Part shown: positions 10,026 to 18,576 of the stretch, one piece after another
How the letters are laid out: each line of letters opens with the position of its first letter
Position numbering within the stretch: the stretch's first letter is position 1
Source: Kitasatospora atroaurantiaca
GTDB lineage: Bacteria > Actinomycetota > Actinomycetes > Streptomycetales > Streptomycetaceae
Direction of reading: 5' to 3'
NCBI RefSeq assembly: GCF_007828955.1
Contig: NZ_VIVR01000001.1
Location: 5,890,001-5,954,000, forward strand
DNA length: 64,000 bases
Program-made: the position numbers and the translations under genes
Notes under the pieces: model-generated
What the model was told of the DNA's origin: nothing
The model's input: the letters and a program-made list of their open reading frames with translations, nothing else
Databases searched by the model: none

Positions 10026-10474
10026 TCCGCGGCAGCGACGGAGGCGGGCACCCTACCCTCGACACCTGCCGCAGCCCCGGCCCCGGCCCGCTCGCGGCGC
10101 GCCGCGAGGTCCCAGGACAGCTTGACGGTCAGCCCCGCCTCACTGCCGGCCTCCGCGATGATCCCCATCAACTGGCCGGACTTGACCGCCAGTTTGAGCC
10201 CGAACTCGACCTCGAAGGAGTCCGGCGAACCGGCCGCCGCGCCCTGCGCGATCGACTCGGCCGCCCAGCGGCCGATGCCCTGGACCGTGTCCCTGACCTG
10301 ATCCAGCGTCAGCGCCACCGCTGACCCGAGCCGGGCGGCGCGGTCCCGCACCCCGACATCGCCGAACTCGTCCTCGTCCCCCGCGGGTTGGAAGCTCACC
10401 TCACCGATGACCTCGGCCCGCACGCTGGTTCCGTCCCCCAGGTCGATCGTCTCGACCGTCACCGCCCCGGCCAC
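10022..10474 (-). CDS. Trypco1 (CU044_2847-type) trypsin-co-occurring protein
   Basis: A 150-residue protein, first gene of the operon. It has the pattern of the trypsin-co-occurring domain 1 family: an N-terminal strand region (VTVETIDLGDG, VRAEVIG), a helix with VALTLDQVRDTVQGIGRW, and a strand-rich end SFEVEFGLKLAVKSGQL with LTVKLSWD. The family has no known enzymatic activity and is found beside trypsin-like proteases in conflict systems, where it may bind the protease or sense a signal. The GTG start at 10474 is preceded by a strong ribosome site (GGGAGGGGA). The last 20 residues are Ala-rich. Confidence 0.8.
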   Translation of the reverse strand: MAGAVTVETIDLGDGTSVRAEVIGEVSFQPAGDEDEFGDVGVRDRAARLGSAVALTLDQVRDTVQGIGRWAAESIAQGAAAGSPDSFEVEFGLKLAVKSGQLMGIIAEAGSEAGLTVKLSWDLAARRERAGAGAAAGVEGRVPASVAAAE

Positions 10475-10609
10475 TGTTGTCCCCTCCCGACGTGACCACC
10501 GAACTGCCGGCCACCCTACCGCGTGTGGACTCAGCCGTCCCGGCGCCAGCGGATCGGCAGGTGCTTGAGCCCGTTCTGGAAGTTGTCGTCACGGCACTTT
10601 CCCCTTCGG

Positions 10610-11490
10610 TCAGTTGAGGAGCAGGCAGGAGTCCCAGCCGGACAGCGCCGCGTCGGTGCTGGCGGTGTTGCGGGCCAAGCTGGTGCCGGTGGTCCCGTCG
10701 AGCAGGCCCACCAGCTCCTCGCCCGGCGCCGGCAGCTGCGCCGCCAACGGCTCCGGTGCCCGGCGAAGGCCGGGCCGGTGCTGTCCTGGGCGATGCGCCA
10801 CATGCTCTGGTAGAGCCCGGCCGTGCCGTGGCACAGCCCGCCGTCGGTGACCCGGCCGAGCTGGACCGGATCGGAGAGGCAACCGAGCACCGCCGCCTCG
10901 GCCAGCTGCTTGCGGGCGGTGTCGGCGAGCACGAGGGCGGCCAGCTGCTGCGCCCTGGCGAGCCCGAGGGTGCCGTAGCACCATGACGGGCGCAGCGGTT
11001 CGCGTTGGCGGGTGCGGCGGGAAGCTTCATCGGGTCGGGTGACGACCTCTGGCCACCACGGCCCGTTGGGTCCGTCCTGGCGCCAGGCGTCGAGCCACGC
11101 CAGGGCCCGGCGTATGGCCACTGGCTGGCCGAGCACGGTGACGCCCTGGCGGGTGGCGAGCGACAGCAGGGCCAGGGGGCCGCTGATGCCGTGGGCCAGC
11201 CCGAGGTTCCCGTGCCCTCCCAGGTACTCCGGTGAGCGGTACCCGGCCGGGGCGAGATGGGTCCACCAGCCGGGAAGACCGTTCGGCAGTGGGTCGGTCA
11301 GCCGGACCAGGTAGGCGAGGACGTCGCGCAGCAGCTCCGCGTCCCGGTGATGGCGCAGCAGGTGCGCGCCGATCCCGGTCAGCTTGAAGAGCTTTCCTCG
11401 GTGTGGGTCTGGGGGCGTGCACTGTCGCACGGAGCATGCTTCGTCCGTGTGTGCAACTGCTTCTGTAGGTTTGTCGGGTATGTCTTTCAT
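10610..11490 (-). pseudogene. LanC-like lanthionine synthetase cyclase, frameshifted and short
   Basis: Recognisable LanC motifs occur in order: GGHGNLGLAHGISGPLALL (GxxHG), SWCYGTLGLARA (zinc-binding Cys) and GLCHGTAGLYQSMWRIAQ (Cys-His zinc pair). After about position 10765 the family-like frame changes: PAPGEELVGLLDGTTG and DAALSGWDSCLLLN* lie in another frame ending at 10610. The N-terminus (about 40 residues before KLTGIG) does not look like LanC, so the 5' part is probably missing as well. The intact enzyme would cyclise dehydrated lanthipeptide precursors, but no precursor peptide or dehydratase is present. A short in-frame tail downstream (ending near 10531) has no clear identity. Confidence 0.75.
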
Positions 11491-11529
11491 GGCGTCTCCC
11501 TGGGGTTGGTAGTGCCGGCTGGGAGGCGT

Positions 11530-12177
11530 GATGGAGGAGTTCAGGTCGTTCTTGGTGAGGCTGCCGTCGGGGGTCGGCTATTGGACGGTGCTTGATGCGG
11601 GGCTGCGGCCGGTGGCTGCGGCTGACGAGTTCTGATCAATGCTCGGTTGGGTCGGGATCTGGCGGAGTCCACGACGCGTGCGTATGCGACGTCGATCGCG
11701 CTGTACCTGCGGTGGTGCGCGCGGATCGGGGTGGGCTGGCCGCAGGCGACGGTTCGGCTGGGCCGGTTCGTGCACTGGTTGCAGCACGATGTGGGCGGTG
11801 GCGAGAATGGTGGTGCTGGACCGTTCGGTGCGCGGTGCCCGGCGGGTGAACTGTGTCCTGTCCGCGGTACGGGAGTTCATCCGGTTCGCGGTCTCGACGG
11901 GGCTGGCGGACCCGGTGGCTTTGGAGCCGCTCTACGACGTGGTCGCGGACTGGGACCTGCCGCTGGAGTTGCGCGGGGAGGGGCAGGCCCGGTGGCGGTC
12001 TCGGGCCCGTCACGCCGGCTGCGTGAGGCCGAGTCGCTCGTGGACGCGGCTTCGCCGGAGGAGATCCTGGGGCTGCTGCCGGCGTGCCCGAACGCCCGGG
12101 ATCGGTTCATCATCGTGGCGTATGGGGTTGCGCTGGGGCGCGTTGACCGGAGTGCGCCGCGAGGATGTCCCGTAGCG
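11530..12177 (+). pseudogene. Tyrosine recombinase/integrase, multiple frameshifts
   Basis: Family-like sequence is scattered over three frames. An ATG at 11530 opens MEEFRSFLVRLPSGVGYW, which stops at 11635; reading on one frame over gives INARLGRDLAESTTRAYATS and LYLRWCARIG, the core-binding domain of phage-type integrases. A second shift near 11795 continues with NCVLSAVREFIRFAVSTG and PLYDVVADWDLP, and a third near 12000 gives EILGLLPACPNARDRFII. The sequence then ends near GALTGVRREDVP, so the catalytic domain after the first Arg box is gone. A single missing C at about 11630 would explain the first stop. It is dead as read. Confidence 0.7.
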
Positions 12178-12228
12178 CTTCAAAATGGCTTCACCGGCTG
12201 TGAGCTGGGACTTCGTCCGATGGTCAGC

Positions 12229-12880
12229 TGGCTCGATGGTACTCATTGATGAGGCCGGCGACGGCTTGTCGGCTTCGGTTCGGGCTGCGGGCAGGGGGAT
12301 GACGTTCGCGTCGTCGTGGGGCGCGAGCTGGTTGCGTCCTTGATGGGGACGGTGACTGTTGAAGTGGTCGGCGTAATCCTGGAGGATCTTCTCGGCGTGG
12401 CCGCGGTCGAACAGCAGGATCCGGTCGGTGCGCTCCTGTCGTGCTGAGCGTATGAATCGTTCCGCGTGGGGGTTGCAGTTGGGGCTGCGCGGAGGGATCT
12501 TGAACACGGTGATGCCCTGGCTGGCGAACACGGCGTCGAAGGCGGCGGTGAACTTCGCGTCCCGATCGCGGATGAGGCGGGTGAACTCAGCAGTGCGGTC
12601 GCCGAGTTGCCATAGGAGCTGCCGGGCCTGCTGGGTGGCCCAGGCGGCGGTGGGGTGGGCGGTGACGCCCAGGATGTGCACGGTGCGGGTGCGTACCTCC
12701 ATGACGAACAGCGCGTAGAGCCGTTGCAGTGTCACGGTGTCGATGTGGAACAGGTCGGTGGCGAGAAGGCCGCTGGTCTGGGCTTTGAGGAAGGCCGCCC
12801 ACTCGCCGCGCGCTGGCTGGCGGCGCGGTGCGGGGCCGAGACCGGCTGCACGCAGCGCCCGTCGGACGGTGGCGGGCGCT
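12229..12880 (-). pseudogene. Transposase, C-terminal half of rve-type integrase core
   Basis: The continuous part (start near 12735) shows the DDE core: RLYALFVMEVRTRTVHILG, GVTAHPTAAWATQQAR, RDRDAKFTAAFDAVF and NPHAERFIRSARQE, with HFNSHRPHQGRNQL at the end. The family-type terminal motif VAGLINEYHRAS* lies in a shifted frame around 12230-12265, and the sequence upstream of 12735 (LLATDLFHIDT) also lies in a different frame, so there are at least two frameshifts. The 5' half is absent. The right end joins directly to a DUF2786 gene in the opposite orientation, so this insertion probably truncated that gene. Confidence 0.75.
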
Positions 12881-13499
12881 CACGGGCAAGGCGCAGCAGC
12901 TGATGGCCCAGCACAGCATCGACGTGGCGCTGTTGGCCGCCGGGCGGGGGGACCGGGAGGTGCCCGGCAGGGTGCGGATCACAGTGGATGCCCCCTACCA
13001 GGAGCCCAAGGCGATCCTGCTGCAGGCGGTGGCGGAAGCGAACCGATGCCGCGTGGTGTGGTCGAAACAGATGGGCTTCTCCACCGTGGTCGGCTTCGCC
13101 TCCGATGTCGAGGCGGTGGAGCTCTTGTACACGTCCCTGATGGTGCAGGCGCAGTCGGCGCTGCAGGCGGCCGGGGCGCGGACACGCGGCGACGGGGTGT
13201 CACGCACGCGCTCCTTCCGGCAGTCGTTCCTGGTCGCCTACGCGACCCGAATCGACGAGCGGCTCAAACGGGTCACCGAGCAGGCTACCGAGGCGGCGAG
13301 CGAAGGGGGCCGCGGGACCTCACTGCTGCCTGTGCTGGCCTCCTGGGCGGAGTCAGTGGAGGAGCGAGTGGACGAGCTGTTCGGGGAGCTGTCGTACCGG
13401 CACAGTTCGGTGCACGCGCGCGACCGTGAGGGCTGGGCCCACGGCACCGAGGCGGCTGACCGAGCGGACCTGCACGGACGCGCCGGCGCCCTAGGCTGA
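12870..13499 (+). pseudogene. DUF2786 protein, 5'-truncated
   Basis: From about 12875 the frame reads ALTGKAQQLMAQHSIDVALL, the second helix of the DUF2786 domain, which normally follows a KVRALLAKAEST-type first helix. That first helix and the start codon are missing; upstream sequence is transposase. The rest (about 200 residues) is the usual C-terminal extension, with EAVELLYTSLMVQAQSAL, RSFRQSFLVAYATRIDERL and RHSSVHARDREGWAHG. The function of the family is unknown. It may still be translated from an upstream fortuitous start, but the N-terminal domain is incomplete. Confidence 0.7.
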
Positions 13500-13759
13500 C
13501 GCGACCTCAGGAGCCGGACGCGCCAGCGAGCCTGGACTTCGACCCGGACGCCGATGCTTCTCGGCGCAGCCGCGCCGAAGCGATTGTGGCCTGTGACACC
13601 AAGATTCCAATCGGACTGCTGAACTGGACGTTTCCCACGGCTCATGAGTGATCTGAACGGTGGCGCGTGATGCTCGTTGAGCAGTCCCCCCTCAGCCTCG
13701 CCTCCCCGCGGCGGTGGGCAGGAGCCGGCGTCGGTCGTCCTCCGAGCCTGGATACCGGA

Positions 13760-13995
13760 CAGGGCTGTCGGTCGGCGCTTTGCCGAAACTTCTTATCGGG
13801 TACCGGGATCCGTTCGGGCGCCCTGGGGCGTCCAGCAGCGTTCGACGGTGGACCACGCGCGCCGACAACGCGGCTACTGCGCTGGAGGAGGGAGGAGTCG
13901 CTGTACGTCTCTCAAAATCCCTCTATGGAACGTCTATGCACGAGGAGGGCTTTGAGCTACCTTGATAGTGGATTCTTCTGACGGATTGACACGCG
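13760..13995. repeat. Diverged long direct repeat (copy A) upstream of the tRNA fragment
   Basis: From about 13760 to the tRNA fragment the sequence aligns almost without gaps to about 28040-28351. Landmarks shared in the same order and spacing are GTCGGCG, CCGAAAC, GGCGCCCTGGGG, GTCGCTGTACGTCTCTCAAA, GGCTTTGAG, TACCTTGATAGTGGA and TTCTGACGGATTGACACGCG. Short inverted motifs (CTCAAA and TTTGAG) flank about 35 bp. Both sit directly left of a tRNA-Pro fragment, so this may be an attachment-site arm or the end of an integrated element. Differences do not cluster at third codon positions in a convincing way, so coding is not supported. From 13500 to 13760 I see no gene or other element. Confidence 0.7.
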
Positions 13996-14039
13996 GCTGG
14001 GGGTCAAGGGGTCGCAGGTTCAAATCCTGTCGTCCCGAC
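13996..14039 (+). repeat. tRNA-Pro(GGG) 3' fragment, att-like copy 1
   Basis: This is the 3' half of a tRNA. It begins with the anticodon loop CTGGGGG (anticodon GGG), then anticodon stem strand TCAAG, variable loop GGGTC, T-arm GCAGG-TTCAAAT-CCTGT, acceptor strand CGTCCCG and discriminator A. The matching 5' half (which would start CGGGACG and contain CTTGA) is absent upstream, so it is not a functional tRNA gene. The same 43 bp recur at 20870 and 28352 in the same orientation, as expected for attachment-site copies left by elements integrating into the 3' end of a tRNA gene. Confidence 0.85.
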
Positions 14040-14067
14040 TGGGGTTCGCCCCATTGTCGCAGGTCAG

Positions 14068-14101
14068 AGGCCGTTTTCTCGTTCGCGAGGAAGCGGCCTT
14101 T
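14068..14101 (+). terminator. Hairpin terminator after tRNA fragment 1
   Basis: AGGCCG pairs with CGGCCT, with an inner CTCG-TTCG-CGAG hairpin and a short T run after the stem. A similar hairpin follows the tRNA fragment at 20869, suggesting that the tRNA terminator was carried along with the att copy. Confidence 0.65.
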
Positions 14102-14582
14102 GGCGTGCGCTAGGGCTGCCTCTCACATCCGTCTCACGGTTTTACGGTTCGACTCCACGGGTGGAGGCTACTTGGCGCCGGGGGATGGTGACTATTTGCT
14201 CCGTTCCTGCCTGTATGTCCGATCTATCGATCACTGCTATGGGTTCGATGGTTGCTCGCCGTGATCGCATATTTTGGCTGAGGGGTTCGCACTTGACGCT
14301 TCCGTCATCGATCAAGTGCGCGCCGATAGGTCCAGAGGCTGCCTAAGTGCCGGATAAGTCGGGCGATGATGAGGCGGCCGCAGCTGACGTCGTCTCGCGA
14401 CACGATGTGCGGCCGCTCCTGGCGCGGCGTCAGGTGCCTGGGGTGGCGAAAATCCAGGGTCAGGCGTTTGGCCTGGTCGTGGAGGGTGGCGGTGCTGATG
14501 ACCGCAAATGCTATCGTCACCGGTCGGGGCGCTGGTGAGCATTAACCGCTGAGGGGCTGCTGCGAGGCCACGGCGGTTGTTC
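14102..14582. other. Intergenic stretch with a 9-bp inverted repeat
   Basis: No convincing gene is seen here. A perfect inverted repeat, CGCACTTGA at 14288-14296 and TCAAGTGCG at 14312-14320 (15-nt loop), lies downstream of the CHAT gene stop. It has no T run on either strand, so it could be an operator or a weak terminator. Confidence 0.4.
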
Positions 14583-17500
14583 CTACTCTGGGCCCAGATG
14601 AAGGTACGGAGCCCAGCGGGTCGGATCGTCAGGGGTTCTGCGACGCGCCTCGAGTGCAGCGCTGCGCAAGGCTGCGGCCGAGTCCTTCAGCCGGAGGCCG
14701 CCGGGGCCCTGGGTGTCGAGCAGATCGTCATAGACAGCGCGGGTCAGGTCGACGGTGCTGGTGTCGTACACGGGCCACAGCGTGGCGATGACGTGCCGGT
14801 AGCCGGCGAGTTGCAGGGCGGATCCGACGCTGAGGCACTCGTCGAAGCCGTCGCCCGTGGAGCTGTAGGTGGCGCAGGCGGAAACGAACGCGAGTGCGCC
14901 GTCTGGGACGTCCGCAGAGGCGATCTGGCGGGCGGTCAACGGGCCGTCGTGGAGTAGGAGGCGCCCCCCGTCGTGGGTGTGCGGTGCGCGTTCGCCGTGG
15001 CAGGAGAAGTGGGTCCAGGCATGGTCTTGCATAGCGGCGGTGACGGCGTCGATAGTGGCGGCCTGTTCGGCGAGCAGGTGGTGCTCGAGGCATCGGCGGG
15101 TGAGGTCGTCGGTCTCCGCTTGGGCGCCCGGCAGGTCTCGCTGGTCGGGGGTACTGGGCATCGCGACGATCAGCGGGCGCGGATCGGGCAGTACGCCGAT
15201 TCCGGGGCGGCTGCGCTGGTGTTGCAGCGCCCGCAGGGTCGGGGTGTAGGAGGAGGTGACGCGGTCGAGGGCGCCGTCGTGGTGGTCCGCGTTCGGCGGA
15301 TGGCCGGCTGCATGGAGGGGGAGGGCTGCCGCGGAGCCGGTCGGGCACCACCACAAGCGCGGAGCGCTAGCTTTGGGGTCGGCCAGCGCCGTGATCGCGA
15401 GGGCCCGGAGGATCGGGGCAGTGACGGTCTCCCAGATCCGGGTGAAGGTCTTGGTGATGGTGGCGTGCGCCGGGCCGCGTGCCTGGGCTGCGGCTTGCGC
15501 GGTTCTAACGGCTTCCTGAAGGGTCTTGGCGTATCCGTCGACGTCGTCGCGGGTTAGTCCGGGCAGGGGGATCAGATCGACGCCGCGTGGGGTGATGGCG
15601 ATCGCGTCGCACCGGTAGGAGCTGATGTTGACGATGACCACTGGGCCGAGTGCGCCTGCGTCCTGCAGGTCGGCGAAACGTGGAGGGCGGAAGGCGTCCT
15701 CCAGGCCGGGGATCTGCCTGAGCTGGGCGACCAGCGCGTCGCGCTGCGCGGCAAGGGTGGTGCGGGTATCCATGGGCGACTGGTGGCGCGGCAGCGCGTA
15801 GTCCCGTTCGTCGGGCTGGCTTGAGACCGGCTGGGGCAGGTGGCCGAGTGCGGTGCTGATCTCCTTCAGACGTTCGGCGTGCTCGGGCGCGCGGGCGTGG
15901 ATGCGCTGGTAGGAGCTGTCGTCGTCGAGGGTCTGGGCGAGCAGGATTCCTCGGCCTTCTTCAAGGAGTTCCACCGCGCGCTCCAGGTCGCCGGACTCGA
16001 TCGCCAGCGCAGCCGCGTCCTGTGGGAGGTGAGCCAGGCGCTGGAGGATCTCGGCTTGGGCTTCGTGGTCCAGCCCGCTCCACGCTGCCTGGCCGATGAG
16101 CGAGACCGCCTGGGAGAAGGCTCTCAGCGCAGCGGTGGTGTCCCCAGACTCAGCTGTGGTGCGGCCGAGTTGCTCCGCGGCCCGGATGCGCATCAGTGTG
16201 GGGGCTTGGTCGTCGTCGGCTGCATCCTGGTAGGCGGCCAGGGCCCTTGCACGGTCACCTGGGTTGCCGGTGAGATCTGCGCGCAGGGTCAATGCCTCGG
16301 AGAGGACTTGAAGGCACTGGGCTCGCTGGGGATTCGGGGAGGGCATGGCTTCCAGAGCCTCGGTACACACGGTGACCGCGCGATCGGCGTCGCCCACGTC
16401 CTTGCTCTGGTGGGCCCGGAGAGTGAGGCTGAGCGCCCAGTTGGCGATCCGCTTGCCGCGCTCTACATGACCAGCGGGGGTGATTGCGACGGCTTCCTCG
16501 TGCAGCATGAGCGCTTCGGTCAGTGCGGTGTCGTCGCCGCTGCGCTCGTAGTGGGTATTGAGGTAGGCCCCGAGGTTCGACAGGTAGAAGCCGCGCTGGG
16601 CGTGGGTGGCGGGGACCAGTGCAATCGCTTCGCGTACCGGGGCGGTGATCTGCCCGTACATGGACGGCTTGTCCTGGAAGGCATGGTGACGGGCGACGGA
16701 TTGGGAGGAGAGCCTGGTCGGCCGGTTAGGGTGCCCGACCGGGGTGGCGGCGAGGCCTTCGTTGAACCTCCACAGCGCCTCGTGCAGGCTGTCGGAGTCC
16801 CCGATGCGCTGGTACCGCAGCACCAATGCCCCTGCCAGCCCGCACAGGCTCCGCGCATATTGGGGATGGTCCGCCGCGCCGTCGACGGTCGCGATAGCCT
16901 GCCGGAAGACGTCGATGGCCTCGTTCAACCACGCCAGCTCTCCGGTCGCCTCGAAACGCGTCTGCAGGGCCGTGGCCAGGCTCATCAGGCAACGCGGACG
17001 GTCGAAATGCCCCGGCGGAGCTGCTTCCAACGCCGCGCGGTGGCAGGCGATGGCCTCCTCGAGGACGGTGACGTCTCCGGTGCGGTCGTAGCAGACGCCC
17101 AGGGAGACGCCCAAGTTCGAACGGAAGACGGACAGCGGCTCACTGGAGCGCGCCTCGGCCAAGGCCTTGCGGTGGTAGGCCACTCCGGCTTCCAGTGCTG
17201 CCGCTTCCCCAGTCCACTCGTACAGGCTCACGCTCGCGGTTCCCAATCCGGCCCAGCGTGTCGCCCACTCCTCGTCAGCATCCCCCGAGCGCCGCACGGC
17301 GCCCTCGTGTACGTCGACTGCTTCCCGCAAGTCCGCGACGCTCCCCGTCAGCGTGGCCCGGGAAGCCAGAGCACCCCCGAGATCGGTCAGATGCTGCGCG
17401 TACTCGGCATCCCGTCGGTCCGTGCACGAGCATGCGCCACGGCGGGCTGCCACCCCTTCATCGGCCAGTGCCCGATCGCCGCGGTGCTCGGCCTTACGCA

Positions 17501-17831
17501 ACAGGGCCCAGCCGAGCGTTCCCAGCAGTCGCGCCTTCTCCCGACGTCGCTCAGGCTCGAGCACCCGCAGCTCTGCACGCAGCAGCGAGATCGCCTCATC
17601 GAGCGACTCCTCACCGCCCCGGACCTCGAAGGAACGCACCAAAGCGCAGCAGTAGCTGATCACCGCCGCCGCGCGCCGTGGATTTCCGGGCTGCAGCTCT
17701 GCAGCGAGCTTCGCCCAGGCAGCGACGGCCCGGCCCAGCGCGGGCAGGTTCCCCTGGAGCCCGCGCTGAAGAAGCCTCCCGGCCACCTGCTCCTCGGCCG
17801 CCAGGAGGCGACCGGCTCCCGGGTACGACAT
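14583..17831 (-). CDS. CHAT-domain caspase-like protease with N-terminal TPR repeats
   Basis: About 1,082 residues. Residues 20 to about 720 are TPR-type helical repeats (for example EEAIACHRAALEAAPPGH, SNLGAYLNTHYERSGDDTA). The C-terminal third is a CHAT domain with the catalytic His in THFSCHGE (about 944) and Cys in AFVSACATYSS (about 984), and a closing GYRHVIATLWPVYD motif. CHAT proteases are caspase-fold enzymes acting as effectors in bacterial conflict systems. The ATG at 17831 (MSYPGAGRLL) is preferred, with GGAGGGA upstream; the frame is open to 18035 but that part is low-complexity Arg-rich. It is divergent from the EACC1-caspase pair, across 331 nt, so the two may be co-regulated. 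Confidence 0.88.
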   Translation of the reverse strand: MSYPGAGRLLAAEEQVAGRLLQRGLQGNLPALGRAVAAWAKLAAELQPGNPRRAAAVISYCCALVRSFEVRGGEESLDEAISLLRAELRVLEPERRREKARLLGTLGWALLRKAEHRGDRALADEGVAARRGACSCTDRRDAEYAQHLTDLGGALASRATLTGSVADLREAVDVHEGAVRRSGDADEEWATRWAGLGTASVSLYEWTGEAAALEAGVAYHRKALAEARSSEPLSVFRSNLGVSLGVCYDRTGDVTVLEEAIACHRAALEAAPPGHFDRPRCLMSLATALQTRFEATGELAWLNEAIDVFRQAIATVDGAADHPQYARSLCGLAGALVLRYQRIGDSDSLHEALWRFNEGLAATPVGHPNRPTRLSSQSVARHHAFQDKPSMYGQITAPVREAIALVPATHAQRGFYLSNLGAYLNTHYERSGDDTALTEALMLHEEAVAITPAGHVERGKRIANWALSLTLRAHQSKDVGDADRAVTVCTEALEAMPSPNPQRAQCLQVLSEALTLRADLTGNPGDRARALAAYQDAADDDQAPTLMRIRAAEQLGRTTAESGDTTAALRAFSQAVSLIGQAAWSGLDHEAQAEILQRLAHLPQDAAALAIESGDLERAVELLEEGRGILLAQTLDDDSSYQRIHARAPEHAERLKEISTALGHLPQPVSSQPDERDYALPRHQSPMDTRTTLAAQRDALVAQLRQIPGLEDAFRPPRFADLQDAGALGPVVIVNISSYRCDAIAITPRGVDLIPLPGLTRDDVDGYAKTLQEAVRTAQAAAQARGPAHATITKTFTRIWETVTAPILRALAITALADPKASAPRLWWCPTGSAAALPLHAAGHPPNADHHDGALDRVTSSYTPTLRALQHQRSRPGIGVLPDPRPLIVAMPSTPDQRDLPGAQAETDDLTRRCLEHHLLAEQAATIDAVTAAMQDHAWTHFSCHGERAPHTHDGGRLLLHDGPLTARQIASADVPDGALAFVSACATYSSTGDGFDECLSVGSALQLAGYRHVIATLWPVYDTSTVDLTRAVYDDLLDTQGPGGLRLKDSAAALRSAALEARRRTPDDPTRWAPYLHLGPE

Positions 17832-18102
17832 GGCACAGAGCCTATCCCTCCGCAGGCGACCGGTCGGCGGCGCGGCAGGGGCAAGACCACGAGCAGACAC
17901 GCTCCGCGCGCCCCACCTGCAACGCCGGGTCCGTCGCCGCCCAACCGCGGTGCGCTGCATGCCCTGGCGCACCGTGCTCGTCGTGTCGGCAACGGCTGAA
18001 TCTTCACCCGTTGGCGAGAGTGGAGTACGGGCCAACGTGGCCCACTGCTGGCGAGTTGGGGCGTATTCTTCTGTCTAGGTTGAGGGCTGTGACGGGAGGG
18101 AC

Positions 18103-18132
18103 GCGCTCGTATCCGCTCCTTGCTACGAGCGC
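18103..18132. promoter_or_regulatory. Inverted repeat upstream of EACC1 gene
   Basis: GCGCTCGTA (18103-18111) and TACGAGCGC (18124-18132) form a perfect 9-bp inverted repeat with a 12-nt spacer, 30 bp before the EACC1 start codon in the divergent CHAT/EACC1 intergenic region. Position and symmetry suggest an operator, or a leader hairpin; no regulator gene is adjacent. Confidence 0.45.
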
Positions 18133-18162
18133 TGGGCGGCAGAGGTGCTAGGGGGAGACATC

Positions 18163-18576
18163 GTGGAGATGCAGATCACGGTCGATGCGCAGGGCGACGA
18201 CGCAGCGGCACACGATCTGTACTACTGGCTCCGGCAGGATCGCGAACTCCGGCGTTACGCGGAGGTCGAATTGGCACAAGCCCCTGACGTTTCTGACCGC
18301 ATGAATGCGGGCGAGATCATCAACATGTTCGTCAGCAATGGTATTGCCGCCGCGAGCTTGTTGGTGAACATCGTGGTCGCCTGGCGAGCAGCTCGTCCTT
18401 CTCCGCCTGGGGTCGTGACCTTCGAACGTGACGGTATGACAGTAACCGTGCACGACGGGTTGGATGAAACCCTGTGCCGAGTCGCAGAGCTGTTGGCTTC
18501 CGAGCCCCACGGCGGAGCCCCAGGGGCCACTGGCGTGGGGCAGTCGTCGACGCCGTCGGTGTCAGGAAATCGGTGA
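18163..18576 (+). CDS. EACC1-type effector-associated constant component
   Basis: A protein of about 137 residues. It has an N-terminal strand (MQITVDAQGDD), the motif HDLYYWLRQDRELRRYAEVEL, one hydrophobic segment (GIAAASLLVNIVVAWRA), and a strand-rich end (TFERDGMTVTVHDG). This matches the effector-associated constant component EACC1, a small partner protein found next to caspase- or trypsin-type effectors in actinobacterial conflict systems. GTG 18163 is chosen because GGGGGAG sits 5 nt upstream; an ATG at 18169 is possible. Its stop overlaps the caspase ATG (TGATG), so the two are translationally coupled. Confidence 0.8.
   Translation: MEMQITVDAQGDDAAAHDLYYWLRQDRELRRYAEVELAQAPDVSDRMNAGEIINMFVSNGIAAASLLVNIVVAWRAARPSPPGVVTFERDGMTVTVHDGLDETLCRVAELLASEPHGGAPGATGVGQSSTPSVSGNR

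Noticed and set aside
10531..10609. Tail DNFQNGLKHLPIRWRRDG downstream of the LanC-like gene as a P450 C-terminus
   Set aside because: It vaguely resembles P450 ends, but there is no heme-binding Cys loop or other P450 sequence.
13714..13981. Short plus-strand ORFs ending near tRNA fragment 1, with counterparts at 28015-28336
   Set aside because: The two copies end with similar peptides, but over the full repeat substitutions hit all codon positions and no frame has a good start, so they are treated as non-coding repeat.
14288..14320. Inverted repeat as terminator of the CHAT gene
   Set aside because: It lies 263 bp beyond the stop and lacks a T run, so I report it only as an inverted repeat.
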